Of a stretch of 64,000 nucleotides of DNA, positions 1 to 12,396 are shown one piece after another. Origin of the DNA: Candidatus Blochmannia vicinus (lineage in GTDB: Bacteria > Pseudomonadota > Gammaproteobacteria > Enterobacterales > Enterobacteriaceae). A program made the position numbers and the translations under genes. Location of the stretch: the NCBI RefSeq assembly GCF_023586525.1, contig NZ_CP097763.1, positions 186,001-250,000 on the forward strand, read 5' to 3'. The notes beneath the pieces were generated by a model. It ran no database searches. It saw only the letters and a list, made by a program, of their open reading frames with translations, and had not been told where the DNA came from. How positions within the stretch are numbered: the stretch's first letter is position 1; each line of letters begins with the position of its first letter.

Positions 1-176
1 AATCCATTCCAACCTACTCGATTAGGACCATAGCGATTTTGAAATAATGCTAACAGTCTGCGCTCTAAAAAACTCATATACGCGCCACAAGCAACTATCG
101 CTAACAAAATAATTATGGCACGAAGAATAGCAGAACACCAATGTAGTGTAATAATTTCTGACGAACAACAAATCAT
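1..176 (-). CDS. nuoH: NADH dehydrogenase I subunit H, 5' part (window edge)
   Basis: This is the first 58 codons of the membrane subunit NuoH, which forms part of the quinone site of complex I. The minus-strand translation begins [13 protein letters not shown] and contains [20 protein letters not shown], matching the strongly conserved N-terminal region of E. coli NuoH after its first membrane helix. The ATG at 176-174 overlaps the TGA stop of nuoG (175-173), and a GGAG lies just upstream within the nuoG end, so the two are probably translationally coupled. The rest of the gene lies beyond the window edge. Confidence 0.93.
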   Translation of the reverse strand, partial: MICCSSEIITLHWCSAILRAIIILLAIVACGAYMSFLERRLLALFQNRYGPNRVGWNG

Positions 177-2932
177 GATAATACTCCTTGAACATCGTGC
201 GCGTACATACCAGATAAAAATACAGGAATACCTGGAAAACCTAAAGGTAATCCAATATGTCCTTTAGGCAAATTAATGCTAAATTTTATTGGTAAACATA
301 AAATTTGTTCAGCACACGTAAATTTAAGCAACATATTTTTTTTTATGTTCAATTGCAACGCATCTAATTGATTAATCATGACATAAGGATTAGGCATATA
401 ATCTTGAATACATTTAGCTCGTTGAGAAGTTTCTTCGCTTCCAAATAAATGCCAATAAGGTACTATTAACCATCGATCAAAATTTTTCATGATTTTAAAA
501 GATTTAGGAATCATGTCAAACCAACTTAATATCGAACTATTATTAGTATGTAGTACACGTACTCCTGGATCTCCAGAATATAAATGACCACCTACCTTAT
601 CTTGAAATTTATTCCAAGCTTGTGGAGAATTCCATCCTGGAGCCCATGCAAATGCCACTTGTTTATGAATAGATCGAACATTATGACTGCCTTCCATAGA
701 AAAAGAAAACATCGTATCATCATCTTTTTCTATACAGGGTTCATGTACATCAACATTAGTATGTATAGCTGTACGTCCACTATAACGATGTGGAGCTCGA
801 GCTAACTTTTGCCCATGAATACGAAAAGTTGCATCTGGAGATGTTTGTTTAATTCCGATTAATTTTGGAAAACAATAAACAACCGCATCTATAACCTGAT
901 CAATATTCAGGTCCTTTTTCCTAGTATAGTCAATATAACAATCACGTATTGAATATAACCATCTCCAACTTTCTAAAACAACTACATTTCTCTCATACAC
1001 CTGTTTCTTATATAAACTAAAAAATCTCTGTGCTCGTCCCTCATAATTAATCACGGTTCCATCGCTTTCAGCGAAGCTAGAAACCGACAAAACTAAATTT
1101 GCTTTTTCTTGAATCAAATTATATTGATGATCCAATACAATTAAATAATTAATTTTATTTAAAGCAGCATTGACTTGAGTTGCCTTTGCATGACGATATA
1201 AATCGTTTTCTAATACAATTAAACCAATAGATGAAGTATCACCGCTACAAATATCGATAAGAGCTGAATCCAAATCTTTTTTACCTAACATTACCAAACC
1301 CATACTATTCACTTCGCTCACAATAAAAGTAATGCCAACATCACTTCCACGATTTTTTAAAGCACGAGCGACATTTGCTGCAGAAGCAATTAATTCTTTA
1401 CTACCTGCATTACTTCCTGAGATAATTAATGGTTTACGTGCTTCCATTAATTTTTGTACAGCTATATCTAATTTATCATTCAGTTTAGAGTCAAAATCTT
1501 TAACTGAAGGAGCAGTATTATCTAATGCGTGAGCAATAGCAAAACCGAAACGTGCTTGATTTTGTACTGAATCATAATATGTTAATATAGCAATATCATC
1601 TAATTTTGTTTTATCAACACTAGTAATTAATATAGGGTTTCTAACATTTTGAGAATTATTTATAATGGCTGCAGATTGCCAATCAAAAATTCCCTGAGCT
1701 TCCGCTTCTTTACGAGATTTTTCTTTAGAAGCTTGACGTACTGACAACGCTAGGCGTGCTCCAGTTTGAGTTAAATCCTCCCCCAATATTAATATCGTAT
1801 CGTAACTTTCTATTTCGCGTAATGACGGAACATAAATTCCACTATTACACAATATTTCAGCTATTAATAATAATCGTTCTTGTTCGCAACTATTAATACC
1901 AGTATAAAAATTATCTGCTCCTACTAATTTTAATAAAGCAAAATTACTTTCCACACTAGCACGAGAAGATCCAATACCAATGATTTTATTACAATTATTT
2001 TTCAGTGTACTAGCAGCTTCTTGTATCGCTTGTTCTTTACTAAGCACAACCCAATCATCACCTTTCTTATGTAATGGGTTCTTAGGTCTATTATCAATAT
2101 TGACATAATCGCAACCAAATCGACCACGATCACACAAAAAATAAGTATTAATGTTACCATTATAACGATTTTCAACACGACATAATTTTCCGTAACGTTC
2201 CCCTACAATAATATTGCATCCAATACTGCATTGTTGACAAATGCTAGGAGAAAAAATCATGTCCCACTTACGAGTATAATATTTTAATTGTGTTTTATCA
2301 GTAAACACCCCAGTAGGACACACTTCTACTAAATTACCAGAAAACTCACTTTGTAATGCGCCATCCTCAGTTCGTCCAAAATAAATATTATCATGTGCTC
2401 CAAATACACCTAAATCATCCCCGCCAGCATAATCTCTATAATAACGTACACAACGATAACAACTAATACATCTATTCATTTCATGAGAAATAAATGGCCC
2501 TAAGTATTGATTATAATGTGTTCGCTTAGTAAATCTATAACGACGGTATGTTTGCCCCACCATTACTGTCATATCTTGAAGATGACAATTCCCTCCCTCT
2601 TCACATATAGGACAATCATGAGGATGATTAATCATTAATAACTCTAATATATTCTTTCTAAATTCTTCTACTTCATCATCAAAAATAGTGATCACACTGC
2701 CATCTGATGCCGGTGTCATACAAGCCATCACTAAATAACCTTCCATATCATTTATCTTATTATTATTACGGTATGTTTTAACCGCACATTGTCTACAAGC
2801 TCCAATACTACCTAAGGCAGGATGCCAACAAAAATAAGGAATGTCGAATCCAAGAGATAAACATATTTCTAGTATATTTTTTGAATCTTCCACTATATAT
2901 TTTTTACCTTCTATGTAAATAGAAACCATCAT
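173..2932 (-). CDS. nuoG: NADH dehydrogenase I subunit G (75 kDa-type iron-sulfur subunit)
   Basis: NuoG is the large iron-sulfur subunit of the peripheral arm of complex I and passes electrons from NADH towards quinone. The 919-residue product is close to the E. coli length (about 908). An N-terminal 2Fe-2S ferredoxin domain is visible (C35, C46, C49, then MACMTPAS), followed by [17 protein letters not shown] and the CISCYRC...CPTG cluster motifs. The extra enterobacterial cluster motif CQQCSIGC...CDRG is present, then a molybdopterin-oxidoreductase-like fold that is no longer catalytic. Two ATGs (2932 and 2929) could start it. It follows nuoF by 116 nt and overlaps nuoH. No key cysteine appears lost. 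Confidence 0.97.
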   Translation of the reverse strand: MMVSIYIEGKKYIVEDSKNILEICLSLGFDIPYFCWHPALGSIGACRQCAVKTYRNNNKINDMEGYLVMACMTPASDGSVITIFDDEVEEFRKNILELLMINHPHDCPICEEGGNCHLQDMTVMVGQTYRRYRFTKRTHYNQYLGPFISHEMNRCISCYRCVRYYRDYAGGDDLGVFGAHDNIYFGRTEDGALQSEFSGNLVEVCPTGVFTDKTQLKYYTRKWDMIFSPSICQQCSIGCNIIVGERYGKLCRVENRYNGNINTYFLCDRGRFGCDYVNIDNRPKNPLHKKGDDWVVLSKEQAIQEAASTLKNNCNKIIGIGSSRASVESNFALLKLVGADNFYTGINSCEQERLLLIAEILCNSGIYVPSLREIESYDTILILGEDLTQTGARLALSVRQASKEKSRKEAEAQGIFDWQSAAIINNSQNVRNPILITSVDKTKLDDIAILTYYDSVQNQARFGFAIAHALDNTAPSVKDFDSKLNDKLDIAVQKLMEARKPLIISGSNAGSKELIASAANVARALKNRGSDVGITFIVSEVNSMGLVMLGKKDLDSALIDICSGDTSSIGLIVLENDLYRHAKATQVNAALNKINYLIVLDHQYNLIQEKANLVLSVSSFAESDGTVINYEGRAQRFFSLYKKQVYERNVVVLESWRWLYSIRDCYIDYTRKKDLNIDQVIDAVVYCFPKLIGIKQTSPDATFRIHGQKLARAPHRYSGRTAIHTNVDVHEPCIEKDDDTMFSFSMEGSHNVRSIHKQVAFAWAPGWNSPQAWNKFQDKVGGHLYSGDPGVRVLHTNNSSILSWFDMIPKSFKIMKNFDRWLIVPYWHLFGSEETSQRAKCIQDYMPNPYVMINQLDALQLNIKKNMLLKFTCAEQILCLPIKFSINLPKGHIGLPLGFPGIPVFLSGMYAHDVQGVLS

Positions 2933-3048
2933 TTTTAATATACCAATTTTATTTTTTATTTAGCATCTCAAAAGTTAAATCAATTAATATACCCGTTTAT
3001 TTTAATTAAGTTGATTACGTACAATTAATTTATATATTTAACTAAAAA

Positions 3049-4380
3049 CTAATGTATTTGCACACAACGAATATAATTCGTTTCCTGTTGATAAAATTTA
3101 TAAATACCCGATTCAAATTCATTCCTAAAATATCTTAAAGCACTTTTCAAAGGTTCTATAGCACCTGGAGCATGCGCACAAAAAGTTCTTCCAGGCCCAA
3201 GTGTACGACACAATTTATCTAATAATTCTATATCCCCAGGCCTACCATCTTTATTTTCTAAAGAAATTAATAACTTTACTATCCATGGTAACCCATCTCT
3301 ACATGGAGTACACCAACCACAAGATTCCCGTGAAAAAAATTCTTCTAAATTACGTACTAAAGAAACCATATTTACAGTATTGTCTATCGCTATCGCCATA
3401 CCAGTTCCAAATCGACTACCAGAAGCTGCAATATTTTCAAAATCCATGGGTACATCTAAATGATCTTGAGTTAAAAAATCTGTACTTGCTCCCCCAGGTT
3501 GCCATGCCTTTAAAGTAAATCCAGTGCACATACCTTGAGCATAATCTTCTAAAATTTCTCTAGCAGTTGTTCCAAAAGGCAACTCCCATACTCCTGGATT
3601 TTTTACTTTCCCGGAAAATCCCATTAATTTAGTACCTGAATCATTACTTTTTTTAGCAGAAATATTCTTGTACCAAGTCACTCCATGCTCTATAATTCCT
3701 GGAATATTACATAATGTTTCAACATTATTAACACAGGTAGGTTTTCCCCATAATCCTACATGACTAGGGAATGGTGGTTTAAACCGCGGTACTGCCCGAC
3801 GGCCTTCTAAAGCATTAATCAATGCCGTTTCTTCCCCACAAATATATCTTCCCGCTCCTGTATGTAAGAATAACTCAAAATCAAACTCACTATTAAAAAT
3901 GTTTTTACCAATCAAACCGATTGATTTAATCTCACTAATAGCACGATTTAAATACTCAGCTACAAGCATATATTCATATCTCAAAAAAATATATGCTCGT
4001 GATACTCCTAAAGCATAACTTGCAATTAACATACCTTCTAATAATAAATGAGGTAATCGTTCCATTAAAAATCTATCTTTGTAAGTCCCTGGTTCCATTT
4101 CATCTGCATTACATACTAGATAACGAGAACAACTGAGTTTATTTTTCCACATCATAGACCATTTTATTCCAGTAAAAAACCCGCCACCACCACGACCTCT
4201 TAAACCAGAATTGCTAACTAACTCAACAATCTCTTTTGGAGACATGCAAGTAATGGCTTTATGTGCAGCCTTATACCCATTTTTATCTTGATATTCACGT
4301 AGCCATACTGGCTTTTTATCACGACGCATCCTCCACATAAGTGGATTATTTTCTACATTAAGATTATAAATATTACTCAT
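3049..4380 (-). CDS. nuoF: NADH dehydrogenase I subunit F (NADH-binding, FMN)
   Basis: NuoF oxidises NADH at the FMN site and feeds electrons into the iron-sulfur chain of complex I. The 443-residue protein matches the usual length of about 445. The glycine-rich NADH/FMN loop [10 protein letters not shown] lies at residues 61-71, the flavin segment [14 protein letters not shown] near 90-105, and the 4Fe-4S ligands are in [12 protein letters not shown] (about residue 350) with the fourth cysteine in [11 protein letters not shown]. Its ATG overlaps the stop of nuoE by four bases, a sign of tight coupling. All catalytic elements are intact. Confidence 0.97.
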   Translation of the reverse strand: MSNIYNLNVENNPLMWRMRRDKKPVWLREYQDKNGYKAAHKAITCMSPKEIVELVSNSGLRGRGGGGFFTGIKWSMMWKNKLSCSRYLVCNADEMEPGTYKDRFLMERLPHLLLEGMLIASYALGVSRAYIFLRYEYMLVAEYLNRAISEIKSIGLIGKNIFNSEFDFELFLHTGAGRYICGEETALINALEGRRAVPRFKPPFPSHVGLWGKPTCVNNVETLCNIPGIIEHGVTWYKNISAKKSNDSGTKLMGFSGKVKNPGVWELPFGTTAREILEDYAQGMCTGFTLKAWQPGGASTDFLTQDHLDVPMDFENIAASGSRFGTGMAIAIDNTVNMVSLVRNLEEFFSRESCGWCTPCRDGLPWIVKLLISLENKDGRPGDIELLDKLCRTLGPGRTFCAHAPGAIEPLKSALRYFRNEFESGIYKFYQQETNYIRCVQIH

Positions 4381-4901
4381 AGATACTGCCCCAATAATTT
4401 TGTAATTATTTCTGGAACCACATCAAGATAAATATCTTTGTTTATCATGATTACCGGGGCTTTATGACAAACACCTAAACAACAAGTAGGCAATAATGTA
4501 AAACGATTATCTGAAGTGGTCCCGCCTACCTTAATGTTTAACACATATGTTAATTTTTTTTTAATATTTTCATATCCAACTAAATAACATACTACACTGT
4601 CACAATACCTAATAATATTACGACCTACCGGTTGACGAAAAATTTGATTATAAAATGTAGCTACTCCTTCTACATCAGCAACAGAAATACTTAACATTTT
4701 AGCAATCAATATAATTGCTTCATCTGGTACCCAGCCACGATTTTTTTGAATAATTTTTAACGCTTCAATAGAAGCAGCGCGCATATCTTCATAGTGCGTA
4801 CACTCTTCTTGAATGGCGCTATTTTCTGATTGACTCAATTTAAACCCACACTCACCATTATTTAAACTAACAGATACATCATTAATTTTATTTATAACCA
4901 T
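4377..4901 (-). CDS. nuoE: NADH dehydrogenase I subunit E (24 kDa-type)
   Basis: NuoE carries a 2Fe-2S cluster (N1a) and partners NuoF in the NADH-dehydrogenase module. The 174-residue product is slightly longer than the E. coli protein (166) because of a divergent N-terminus. The conserved core starts at [17 protein letters not shown]. All four cluster cysteines are visible: CDSVVC and, later, CCLGVC. A GAGG sits four bases before the ATG at 4901. It is separated by 13 nt from nuoCD upstream and overlaps nuoF downstream. Confidence 0.96.
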   Translation of the reverse strand: MVINKINDVSVSLNNGECGFKLSQSENSAIQEECTHYEDMRAASIEALKIIQKNRGWVPDEAIILIAKMLSISVADVEGVATFYNQIFRQPVGRNIIRYCDSVVCYLVGYENIKKKLTYVLNIKVGGTTSDNRFTLLPTCCLGVCHKAPVIMINKDIYLDVVPEIITKLLGQYL

Positions 4902-4914
4902 ACTGCCTCATTCA

Positions 4915-6690
4915 TTAACGGTCCACATCAGACATAACAAAATCAATACTGCCTAAATATACAATTAAATCAGATACTAAATGACCACGAATAACATATG
5001 GAATTTGTTGTAAATGAGGAAAACTAGGAGTACGAATTCGCGTGCGATAACTCATAGTATTTCCGTCACTAATTAAATAATAACTATTAATACCTTTGGT
5101 AGCTTCCACCATCTGAAAAGATTCATTCGCCGGTATAACAGGACCCCAAGACATTTGAAGAAAATGAGTAATAAGCGTCTCTATGTGCTGTAAGGAATAT
5201 TCCTTCATCGGTGGAGTAGTTAAAGGGTGGTCTGCTTTAAACGACCCCATTGGCATATTTTGTAAGCACTGCTCCAAAATTCGTACACTTTGATATATTT
5301 CTTCTACTTTTAACATCACTCTACTATAAGAATCACTAATGCCGTTCCCTATTGGTATGTCGAAATCAAAATTTTCATAACCAGAATAAGGACGCGCTTT
5401 ACGTATATCAAAGTCAATACCAGTAGCACGCAAACCTGCACCAGTTACTCCCCAATCTAATGCCTCCTTAGCATTATATGCCCCAATACCACAAGCCCTT
5501 TTTTTCAATATACTATTTTCTAATGCTGACTTAACATAAAAAGAAACACGATTCGGTATCCAATCAAGACATTTTTTCAATAAAGAATCCCAACCTTTAG
5601 GCAAATCGTGAGCGACCCCACCAATTCGAAACCATGCTGGATGCATGCGAGATCCAGTAATTAATTCAACTACATCATAAATTTTTTGCCTATCAGTAAA
5701 TGCTAAAAAAACTGGAGTCATAACTCCCACATCTTGCAAATAAGTGCTGATATACAATAAATGACTATTGATTCTAAATAATTCAGATAACATAACCCGA
5801 ATTACTTTTACTCTATCTGATACTGTAATTTTAGCAAGTTTTTCAACGGCTAAAATATAAGGCATTTCATTTATACATCCTCCCAAATACTCAATACGAT
5901 CAGTATAAGGAATATAACTATGCCAAGTTTGTCGTTCTCCCATTTTCTCAGCGCCACGATGATGATAACCAATATCCGGAACACAATCTACAATTTCTTC
6001 TCCATCTAATTGTAAAATAATACGAAATACTCCATGTACTGAAGGATGATTAGGTCCTAAATTAAGAAACATAAAATTTTCATGTTTTGTATGTTTCTGC
6101 ATACCCCATTCTTCTGGTTTAAACAATAATTCTTCCATTGCTAAACTTTCTTTTTGTTTTGTAAGAGTAAAATAATTAAATTCCGTAGCTCGGGCTGGAT
6201 ATTCTTTTCGCAACGGATATCCGTTCCAATTCTTTGGCATAATTATACGCCTCAAATTAGGATGGTTATTAAAATGTATTCCAAACATCTCCCAAGTTTC
6301 TCGTTCATACCAATTTGCATTTATAAACAAAGAAACTATTGTTGGCAAATATAAAGACTGTTCTAACAAAGGAACTTTTATAAGTATGTCATCGTTACGT
6401 AATATGGAAACTAAATGATAAAACACCGTAAAATCTGATTTTGGTAACCCCTCTCTATGTATACGTAGCCTTTCATCTATACCATGCAAATCATATAACA
6501 TAATATATGGTTTTGATGTTGTTTTCAAAAATGTCAATACTGGAATCAAGATCTCACGTTTTATCCAAATTATTAAAGTGCCAGTATAAGAAGATTGTAA
6601 TACGAAAGCATTAGAACTAAATACAGAAAATAAATCAGCCAATATTGAAGTATCATTTGTACCAAACTTACTTGTAAGGTTATTATACAT
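4915..6690 (-). CDS. nuoCD: NADH dehydrogenase I fused subunit CD
   Basis: This fused 30 kDa/49 kDa subunit of complex I has the NuoC part at about residues 1-180 and the NuoD part from about 200 to the end. NuoD helps form the quinone-binding pocket with NuoB. The C-D fusion is typical of enterobacteria, and the length (591) agrees with E. coli (about 596). Conserved blocks include [12 protein letters not shown] and [10 protein letters not shown] in the C part, and [36 protein letters not shown] and the C-terminal [12 protein letters not shown] in the D part. The gene lies 81 nt after nuoB, the longest spacer among nuoA to nuoF. Confidence 0.97.
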   Translation of the reverse strand: MYNNLTSKFGTNDTSILADLFSVFSSNAFVLQSSYTGTLIIWIKREILIPVLTFLKTTSKPYIMLYDLHGIDERLRIHREGLPKSDFTVFYHLVSILRNDDILIKVPLLEQSLYLPTIVSLFINANWYERETWEMFGIHFNNHPNLRRIIMPKNWNGYPLRKEYPARATEFNYFTLTKQKESLAMEELLFKPEEWGMQKHTKHENFMFLNLGPNHPSVHGVFRIILQLDGEEIVDCVPDIGYHHRGAEKMGERQTWHSYIPYTDRIEYLGGCINEMPYILAVEKLAKITVSDRVKVIRVMLSELFRINSHLLYISTYLQDVGVMTPVFLAFTDRQKIYDVVELITGSRMHPAWFRIGGVAHDLPKGWDSLLKKCLDWIPNRVSFYVKSALENSILKKRACGIGAYNAKEALDWGVTGAGLRATGIDFDIRKARPYSGYENFDFDIPIGNGISDSYSRVMLKVEEIYQSVRILEQCLQNMPMGSFKADHPLTTPPMKEYSLQHIETLITHFLQMSWGPVIPANESFQMVEATKGINSYYLISDGNTMSYRTRIRTPSFPHLQQIPYVIRGHLVSDLIVYLGSIDFVMSDVDR

Positions 6691-6771
6691 AATATCATCA
6701 ACTAATGATAACCATCGAATAACTCATCTTTAATATTTATCACATTGCTTCATTTTATTTCAAATAAAAAA

Positions 6772-7452
6772 TCAAATCTCATCATCTGGAGAAGAGAAGA
6801 CAGTTTCTGCAATACGAGTATTACCTTTACGTTTCCGTTCTGATTGCATATTTTTTCTATATATTCCTTTGTCTCCCAATATCCAAGAAAGCGGACGTCG
6901 TTCTTCATTAATAGATTTCTTCAATAATAATAATGCCTGAATATACGCTTCGGGTCTAGGTGGACAACCAGGAATATAAATATCTACCGGAAGAAATTTA
7001 TCTACTCCTTGTACTACAGAATAAATATCGTACATCCCGCCAGAATTAGCACAAGCCCCCATAGAAATTACCCATTTAGGTTCTAACATTTGATCATATA
7101 ATCGTTGTATCACTGGAACCATTTTAATAAATGGCGTGCCGGCTATAACCATAAAATCTGCTTGCCGAGGAGATGCACGTAACACTTCTGAACCAAACCG
7201 AGCAACATCATGTATTGCAGTAAATGCAGTAGTCATTTCAACATAACAACATGATAATCCAAAATTATAAGGCCATAAAGAATTACTGCGTCCCCAATTA
7301 ACAATTTTATGCAATAAAACACTCAGTTTTCCAAAAAACACATTCCGTTTAATAATTTTTTCTAACGGATCTGATATGATCTTTTTTTCTTGAAGAGGAT
7401 ATCGATCATCTTCGTTATGATTTGTTTTAGCTGTCGTTAAAGTATATTTCAT
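6772..7452 (-). CDS. nuoB: NADH dehydrogenase I subunit B (N2 cluster)
   Basis: NuoB holds cluster N2, the last iron-sulfur centre before quinone. The 226-residue product is close to the usual 220. The cluster cysteines are conserved: the adjacent pair in GLSCCYVEM, then [13 protein letters not shown] and [10 protein letters not shown]. The family-typical [15 protein letters not shown] is also present. The C-terminal basic tail ([11 protein letters not shown]) resembles the enterobacterial form. The start is 2 nt after the nuoA stop, so both are read from one transcript. Confidence 0.97.
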   Translation of the reverse strand: MKYTLTTAKTNHNEDDRYPLQEKKIISDPLEKIIKRNVFFGKLSVLLHKIVNWGRSNSLWPYNFGLSCCYVEMTTAFTAIHDVARFGSEVLRASPRQADFMVIAGTPFIKMVPVIQRLYDQMLEPKWVISMGACANSGGMYDIYSVVQGVDKFLPVDIYIPGCPPRPEAYIQALLLLKKSINEERRPLSWILGDKGIYRKNMQSERKRKGNTRIAETVFSSPDDEI

Positions 7453-7454
7453 AC

Positions 7455-7895
7455 TTATTTCCTTCTGCTATTTTTTAATCGTTTTACAGTATCAATGTCA
7501 AAATGATCTACATAATTACCATGTCGCATTGATTGGTTTGTCCAATCAAACACACCAATTCTTACTAAATATATTAAACTAGCCAACAAAACAAAAATAA
7601 AGATAAAAACCTCACTAAATCCAATCCAACCTACATCTCGTATAGATACAGCCCAAACATACAAATATATCCCCTCTATATCAAAAATTACAAATACCAT
7701 CGCGATCAAATAAAATTTAACAGAGAATCTTATTCTAGCATTCCCTACGGATTCAATACCTGATTCAAATGGTGTATTTTTAATACGTAAATCAGAGCGT
7801 CCTCCCAGAAAATATCCACACAACAACATAAAAACACATATAACCAAAATACCAAGTATGAATGTTATCACACCTAAATAACGAGTATCACACAA
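7455..7895 (-). CDS. nuoA: NADH dehydrogenase I subunit A
   Basis: NuoA is a small membrane subunit of complex I with three hydrophobic helices, visible near residues 8-30, 62-85 and 92-115 of this 146-residue protein (E. coli 147). The conserved loop [25 protein letters not shown] and [15 protein letters not shown] identify it. It is the first gene of the nuo run here; the upstream spacer contains no recognisable regulator gene such as lrhA. The nuo promoter should lie just right of 7895. Confidence 0.95.
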   Translation of the reverse strand: MCDTRYLGVITFILGILVICVFMLLCGYFLGGRSDLRIKNTPFESGIESVGNARIRFSVKFYLIAMVFVIFDIEGIYLYVWAVSIRDVGWIGFSEVFIFIFVLLASLIYLVRIGVFDWTNQSMRHGNYVDHFDIDTVKRLKNSRRK

Positions 7896-8410
7896 ATTAT
7901 ATACCTTTTATTTTATTATTAGCTACTTAAATCAATACCAAATTATGCGCTCTTATAAACAAATAATTCAAATATTTTTAGTTTTAATATTATATTAAAG
8001 ATCGATGCATAACTATTTATTGAATGATCTATTTAATATAATAATAAAAATTATTTTATATAACTATATTAATCTTATATTAAATAAAACTAATAATTAT
8101 ATAAACTCTAATCATGTATTACATCTATTATTAAAGTATGATTATTTTATGCTATACAAAATCAACATATTAATATTTAATGAAATATTCTTATAAATAT
8201 TTTTATTTGCGTTACAAAATAATATAATCACAACTATTCAATTTATATCAATCAACTAAAGTATAAGAATTAAATTTGTTCTTACTCTCTTCTCCCAAAG
8301 AAAAATATTTCAAAAAATAAACATAAAAATTATATACAAAATTTATCTAAGTTTATTTAATTACTAGTATGGCAATAAGCTTACCAAAACATACACATTT
8401 ACAAAAAATT
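7896..8410. other. Spacer upstream of nuoA, no gene seen
   Basis: About 500 bp of very AT-rich DNA between the nuo operon and the folC terminator. The only open frame (8005-8196, plus strand) is a low-complexity Ile/Asn/Leu/Tyr string with no family resemblance, so it is not called. The nuo promoter is expected here, but no convincing -35/-10 pair stands out. Confidence 0.6.
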
Positions 8411-8468
8411 ATATCATCTTAGTAACTAAAAATTAATGACTAATAATTTTTAGTTACTAAGATGATAT
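8411..8468 (-). terminator. folC transcription terminator (25-bp perfect hairpin)
   Basis: Positions 8411-8435 and 8444-8468 are perfect reverse complements (25 bp) with an 8-nt loop. Read on the minus strand, the hairpin begins 48 nt after the folC stop and is followed by a TTTTTT run, the classic form of an intrinsic terminator. The stem is much longer than a terminator needs; see the finding on long palindromes. Confidence 0.8.
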
Positions 8469-8515
8469 CATGTACTGACATTGGCTTACTAGTTGTACCA
8501 AAAACTATAAATCAA

Positions 8516-9799
8516 CTAACAACTACTTATTATTTTTCTCATAATTGGACTTACAGCATGAAATGACCCAAATGCTATAACACAATCATCAAATGTAGCA
8601 TCAGACATTGCTTGATTCCAAGCCTCTAATATATTACTAAATTGATGAACATTATCAGAATTAACCAAAAAAGCAGATAGTTCCTCAGAACTCGCAGAAA
8701 ATGGTGTATCTAAATTAGAACAATACCAAACATTAATCAAATGATTTAAACAACATATGGTACCATGAATATCTTTAGTTTTTAACATTCCTATAACTAT
8801 CCTTACACTACCTGTCCTGTCTAACAGGATTGCAGCTAATCGTTTAGCCAAATAATTAGCAGCATGAGGATTATGGCCCACATCCAAAATCACAAGCGGG
8901 CTATTAGTAATGATCTGGAAACGCCCTGGTAAATTAGCAGCCCGCAACCCATGACATATAGCCGTTTTTACAACTAAAAAAGGTAACCAACACAACACAC
9001 TTAATGCAGTAGCAGCGTTTTCTAACGGAATGAGAGGTAATGGTAAATCATATAAAAAACCATTGTGACTAGAATACCTCCACCACATCCATTTATTTTC
9101 ATAAACATGAAACCCCCAATCACGTCCGCGTGTGAACAGTATTGCCCCATAATATTTAGCCATTTTACTTATAGTTGTTGGAAGACAACTATCACCAATT
9201 ACTACTGGTTTGTTAAAACGAAAAATACCAGATTTTTCTTTTGCAATCATATCACGACTTGTTCCTAAAAACTCAGTATGATCTATTGCAATATTAGTTA
9301 TTACAGAAATATCAGGATCGACAATATTAGTAGCATCTAATCTGCCACCTAATCCAACCTCTAAGATGACCAAATCTAATTTTTCCTGCTTAAACATATA
9401 TAAAGCAGATAAAGTAATAAATTCAAAATAAGTCAGCGCAATCTTATTACGAGCATCTTCTATCACAGACATTGCTGTAATATGAGCGCAATCCGGTAGC
9501 TCTTTGCCACAAATACGAATCCGTTCATTGTAAGAAAGTAAATGAGGTGAAGTATACAAACCAACCGTATTATTATTATTTAATAAAATCGCCTCCAATA
9601 CACTACACGTCGTTCCTTTACCATTCGTCCCTCCTACCAGGATAACATATTCCGCAGGATGTATCAAATCAAGGTCAATCGCTATTTTTCGTATCCTATC
9701 CAGACTTAAGTCAATTGACACACAACTTAAACGTTCAATATAATATAACCATTCTGTCAATGACGATTGTTCGGTAGGAATAGATAAAATTTTACTCAT
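8516..9799 (-). CDS. folC: Bifunctional dihydrofolate/folylpolyglutamate synthase
   Basis: FolC adds glutamate to dihydropteroate and to folates in one-carbon cofactor synthesis, using ATP. The 427-residue protein is near the E. coli length (422). The P-loop GGTNGKGTTCSVLEAIL lies at residues 57-73, and SPHLLSYNERIRI, the EVGLGGRLDATNIVDPD block, ITNIAIDHTEFLG and the C-terminal domain motif VILDVGHNPHAANYL follow. Its neighbour accD starts the same way in E. coli (accD-folC), so order is conserved although the genes between them and the next E. coli loci are gone. The 93-nt gap to accD allows co-transcription. Confidence 0.97.
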   Translation of the reverse strand: MSKILSIPTEQSSLTEWLYYIERLSCVSIDLSLDRIRKIAIDLDLIHPAEYVILVGGTNGKGTTCSVLEAILLNNNNTVGLYTSPHLLSYNERIRICGKELPDCAHITAMSVIEDARNKIALTYFEFITLSALYMFKQEKLDLVILEVGLGGRLDATNIVDPDISVITNIAIDHTEFLGTSRDMIAKEKSGIFRFNKPVVIGDSCLPTTISKMAKYYGAILFTRGRDWGFHVYENKWMWWRYSSHNGFLYDLPLPLIPLENAATALSVLCWLPFLVVKTAICHGLRAANLPGRFQIITNSPLVILDVGHNPHAANYLAKRLAAILLDRTGSVRIVIGMLKTKDIHGTICCLNHLINVWYCSNLDTPFSASSEELSAFLVNSDNVHQFSNILEAWNQAMSDATFDDCVIAFGSFHAVSPIMRKIISSC

Positions 9800-9891
9800 A
9801 TCTTGTACACTATTTCCACTATATAGTTATATGAATCTAAAACCTGAATATTAACAATAACATAAATGTTTATTTAAATAAATTGTAATAA

Positions 9892-10755
9892 TCAACTTTG
9901 AGGTATTGATTTATGCATTAATTTTGCTAATAACCCTGCTACTTTAATTCGTAAATCTGGTCTACGAACAATCAAATCAATTGATCCCTTCTCTAATAAA
10001 AATTCACTACGTTGAAATCCTAATGGTAATTTTTCCCGAACTGTTTGCTCAATAACCCTAGGACCAGCAAATCCTATAAGAGCTTTTGGTTCAGCAATAT
10101 TTAAATCTCCTAACATGGCTAAGCTAGCAGATACCCCCCCCATAGTAGGATTAGTTAAAACAGAAATGTATGGTAAACATTGTGCACGTAAATTGGCCAA
10201 TGCAGCACTAGTCCTAGCCATCTGCATCAAAGACATCAACGCTTCCTGCATACGAGCACCGCCGCTCGCAGAAAAACAAACTAATGGACACCTAATTTTT
10301 AAGGCTTGATTTACCGCATACACAAAACGAGCTCCCACTACAGAAGACATTGATCCACCAATAAAAGCAAATTCGAAAGAAGCAGCGATGATCTCCATGC
10401 CATATAAAGTACCTTGCATAACTATTAATGCATCCTTTTCTTTCGTCATTTTTTGCGCTGAAAGCAGACGATCTTTATATCGTTTTACATCTTTAAACTT
10501 TAAAACATCTTTAGGTTCCAATTCGCTTCCTAATTCAAATGTACTATCTTGATCTAAAAAAGAAAGTAAACGTACTCGAGCCGAAATTATCATATGATGA
10601 TCACATTTAGGGCATACTTCCAAATTGCGTTCTAATTCTTTTTTATACAATAATTGCCCACAATTATTGCACTTAGTCCATATACCTTCTGGAACATTTA
10701 TTTTTCGGGTTGGAATAATGGCGTTTTTGTTAATAATTCGTTCAATCCAACTCAT
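9892..10755 (-). CDS. accD: Acetyl-CoA carboxylase carboxyltransferase beta subunit
   Basis: AccD, with AccA, transfers carboxyl groups from carboxybiotin to acetyl-CoA to make malonyl-CoA for fatty acid synthesis. The 287-residue product is slightly shorter than E. coli AccD (304), trimmed at the C-terminus. The N-terminal zinc ribbon has all four cysteines (CNNCGQ near residue 30 and CPKCDHHM near 50). The carboxyltransferase core shows [12 protein letters not shown] and [12 protein letters not shown], then [11 protein letters not shown]. The ATG at 10755 is preceded by an AAAGGT-like site. FabB, later in the pathway, is also in this window. Confidence 0.96.
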   Translation of the reverse strand: MSWIERIINKNAIIPTRKINVPEGIWTKCNNCGQLLYKKELERNLEVCPKCDHHMIISARVRLLSFLDQDSTFELGSELEPKDVLKFKDVKRYKDRLLSAQKMTKEKDALIVMQGTLYGMEIIAASFEFAFIGGSMSSVVGARFVYAVNQALKIRCPLVCFSASGGARMQEALMSLMQMARTSAALANLRAQCLPYISVLTNPTMGGVSASLAMLGDLNIAEPKALIGFAGPRVIEQTVREKLPLGFQRSEFLLEKGSIDLIVRRPDLRIKVAGLLAKLMHKSIPQS

Positions 10756-11112
10756 TTTTAACCTTTAATTTCTAAATTATTTTTAAAAAAATCATATTTG
10801 CTTAATAGTATTCATATACTTGAATAATTATACATATCATATTATTCGAAAATCTTTGACAGGAGAAATACATTACTCTCACAAAATAACTTAACAAAAT
10901 CATAATATTATTTGTAGTAGCGTAACGATGTTATGCTAACATTATATCTTTATTTTTTACATGACACATTTTTTATAAAAATCTAATAACAGTACTCTAT
11001 TCTAGTAAGTACTGTTTATAAAAAACTATAATTATTTTATAATTTATTTCTTGTTAAAACATAAATATATAGTATATTCACAAAAAATAATAAAATACGA
11101 ATATAAATATGT
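10756..11112. other. Spacer accD-truA, no gene seen
   Basis: This 357-bp AT-rich stretch occupies the position of dedA in E. coli. No open frame or DedA-like membrane sequence was found, so the gene appears fully erased. The promoter of accD-folC is presumably near the left end. Confidence 0.55.
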
Positions 11113-11898
11113 TTACACACGCCATAATTCTTCTCTAAAAGAAGAAGGAATAGAAAAATATGAAGGATATTTAACTTCTACTAGATACAAACCACTAGCT
11201 GGAGCAGTCGAACCAGCTAACGATCTATCACAATTACTTAACAACTCTAAAACCCATGTTGTTGGTTTTTCTCCACAGCCGACTTTTACTAAACTCCCTA
11301 CAATATTTCGTACCATATGATGCATAAAAGAATTTGCTTTGATATCTATCACAATACACTGACCTGTACGTACAATACGTATATGGTGTAATTTTCTTTG
11401 CTTTGAAGATGATTGACACCCTACCGCACAAAATGAAGTAAAGTCATTCTCTCCTAACAAGCAATGAGCAGCGTCACACATCTTGTTGATATCTAAATGT
11501 TTTTTATAGTGCCACGTGTTTCTAAACAATAAAGCAGATCTAATGTAGCCATTATAAATTACATAAAAATAACGACGAGAAATTGCGCTAAAGCGAGCAT
11601 GAAAATCCTTATTTACCAATTTAACCCAACGCACGCAAATTTTAGATGGTAAATAATGATTGATACCTAGTGTCCAAGCAGATTTTGAACGCATAGAACA
11701 AGTTTCAAAATGAACAACTTGTCCTAACGCATGTACTCCAGAATCAGTACGTCCCGCACAAAATATAGTTACTTGCTCCGTTGTTATTTTTTTTATAGCA
11801 TATTCTATACAACTTTGAATACTAGGCACATCTTTCTGTCTTTGCCAACCACAATATGAAGAGCCATCATATTCAATACCTAAGGCCAATTTTTGCAT
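11113..11898 (-). CDS. truA: tRNA pseudouridine(38-40) synthase
   Basis: TruA converts uridines 38-40 in the anticodon arm of several tRNAs to pseudouridine. The protein is about 261 residues (E. coli 270). The catalytic aspartate is in CAGRTDSGVHALGQVVHFET (about residue 52). GIEYDGSSYCGWQRQ at the start and NSFMHHMVRNIVGSLVKVG near the end are family signatures. An in-frame GTG at 11901 directly precedes the ATG at 11898; the ATG is chosen, but there is no clear ribosome-binding site for either. Confidence 0.95.
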   Translation of the reverse strand: MQKLALGIEYDGSSYCGWQRQKDVPSIQSCIEYAIKKITTEQVTIFCAGRTDSGVHALGQVVHFETCSMRSKSAWTLGINHYLPSKICVRWVKLVNKDFHARFSAISRRYFYVIYNGYIRSALLFRNTWHYKKHLDINKMCDAAHCLLGENDFTSFCAVGCQSSSKQRKLHHIRIVRTGQCIVIDIKANSFMHHMVRNIVGSLVKVGCGEKPTTWVLELLSNCDRSLAGSTAPASGLYLVEVKYPSYFSIPSSFREELWRV

Positions 11899-12396
11899 CA
11901 CATTACAATTTTTATCATATTATATATAGTAACACATTTACATTAAACAATTAATAATGTTCTATCAACTCCGATTTAAAACAATAATACTTAATTAATA
12001 CTTTAAACCCATAAATAATAGTATATACAACCAAAATTAATTTAACCTTGATCAATAGATATAAATCACAAACATACTAAATTTAAACACAATATTAGTC
12101 TCAATAATTATTATAAATTAATATATAATTCAATCGATGAATTCAAAAATATCTCATGTTAAAACAATTTCCTCAATAAAAATTATTTATTGTATTTTGT
12201 ATTTAAAAACTACTACTCTATAACACAAACACATAGAAAAATTACATCGGAATAGACAAAATAATCTTTTAAAAAATGTCTTTTATTATAAGTCTTTCAT
12301 CACTGCAAAAACCGTAACTATAATAAATAACATATATCACATAATAAAAAATAGTATTTTAAATAACATTTAACTATATTTATATATATATAATTA
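11899..12396. other. Spacer truA-pdxB, no gene seen
   Basis: About 500 bp of AT-rich DNA where E. coli has usg (an asd-like gene). No conserved protein segment or tRNA-like fold was recognised on either strand. Confidence 0.55.

Noticed and set aside
8005-8196. 63-codon open frame upstream of nuoA
   Set aside because: Low-complexity Ile/Asn/Leu/Tyr sequence expected by chance in AT-rich DNA; no ribosome-binding site or family resemblance.
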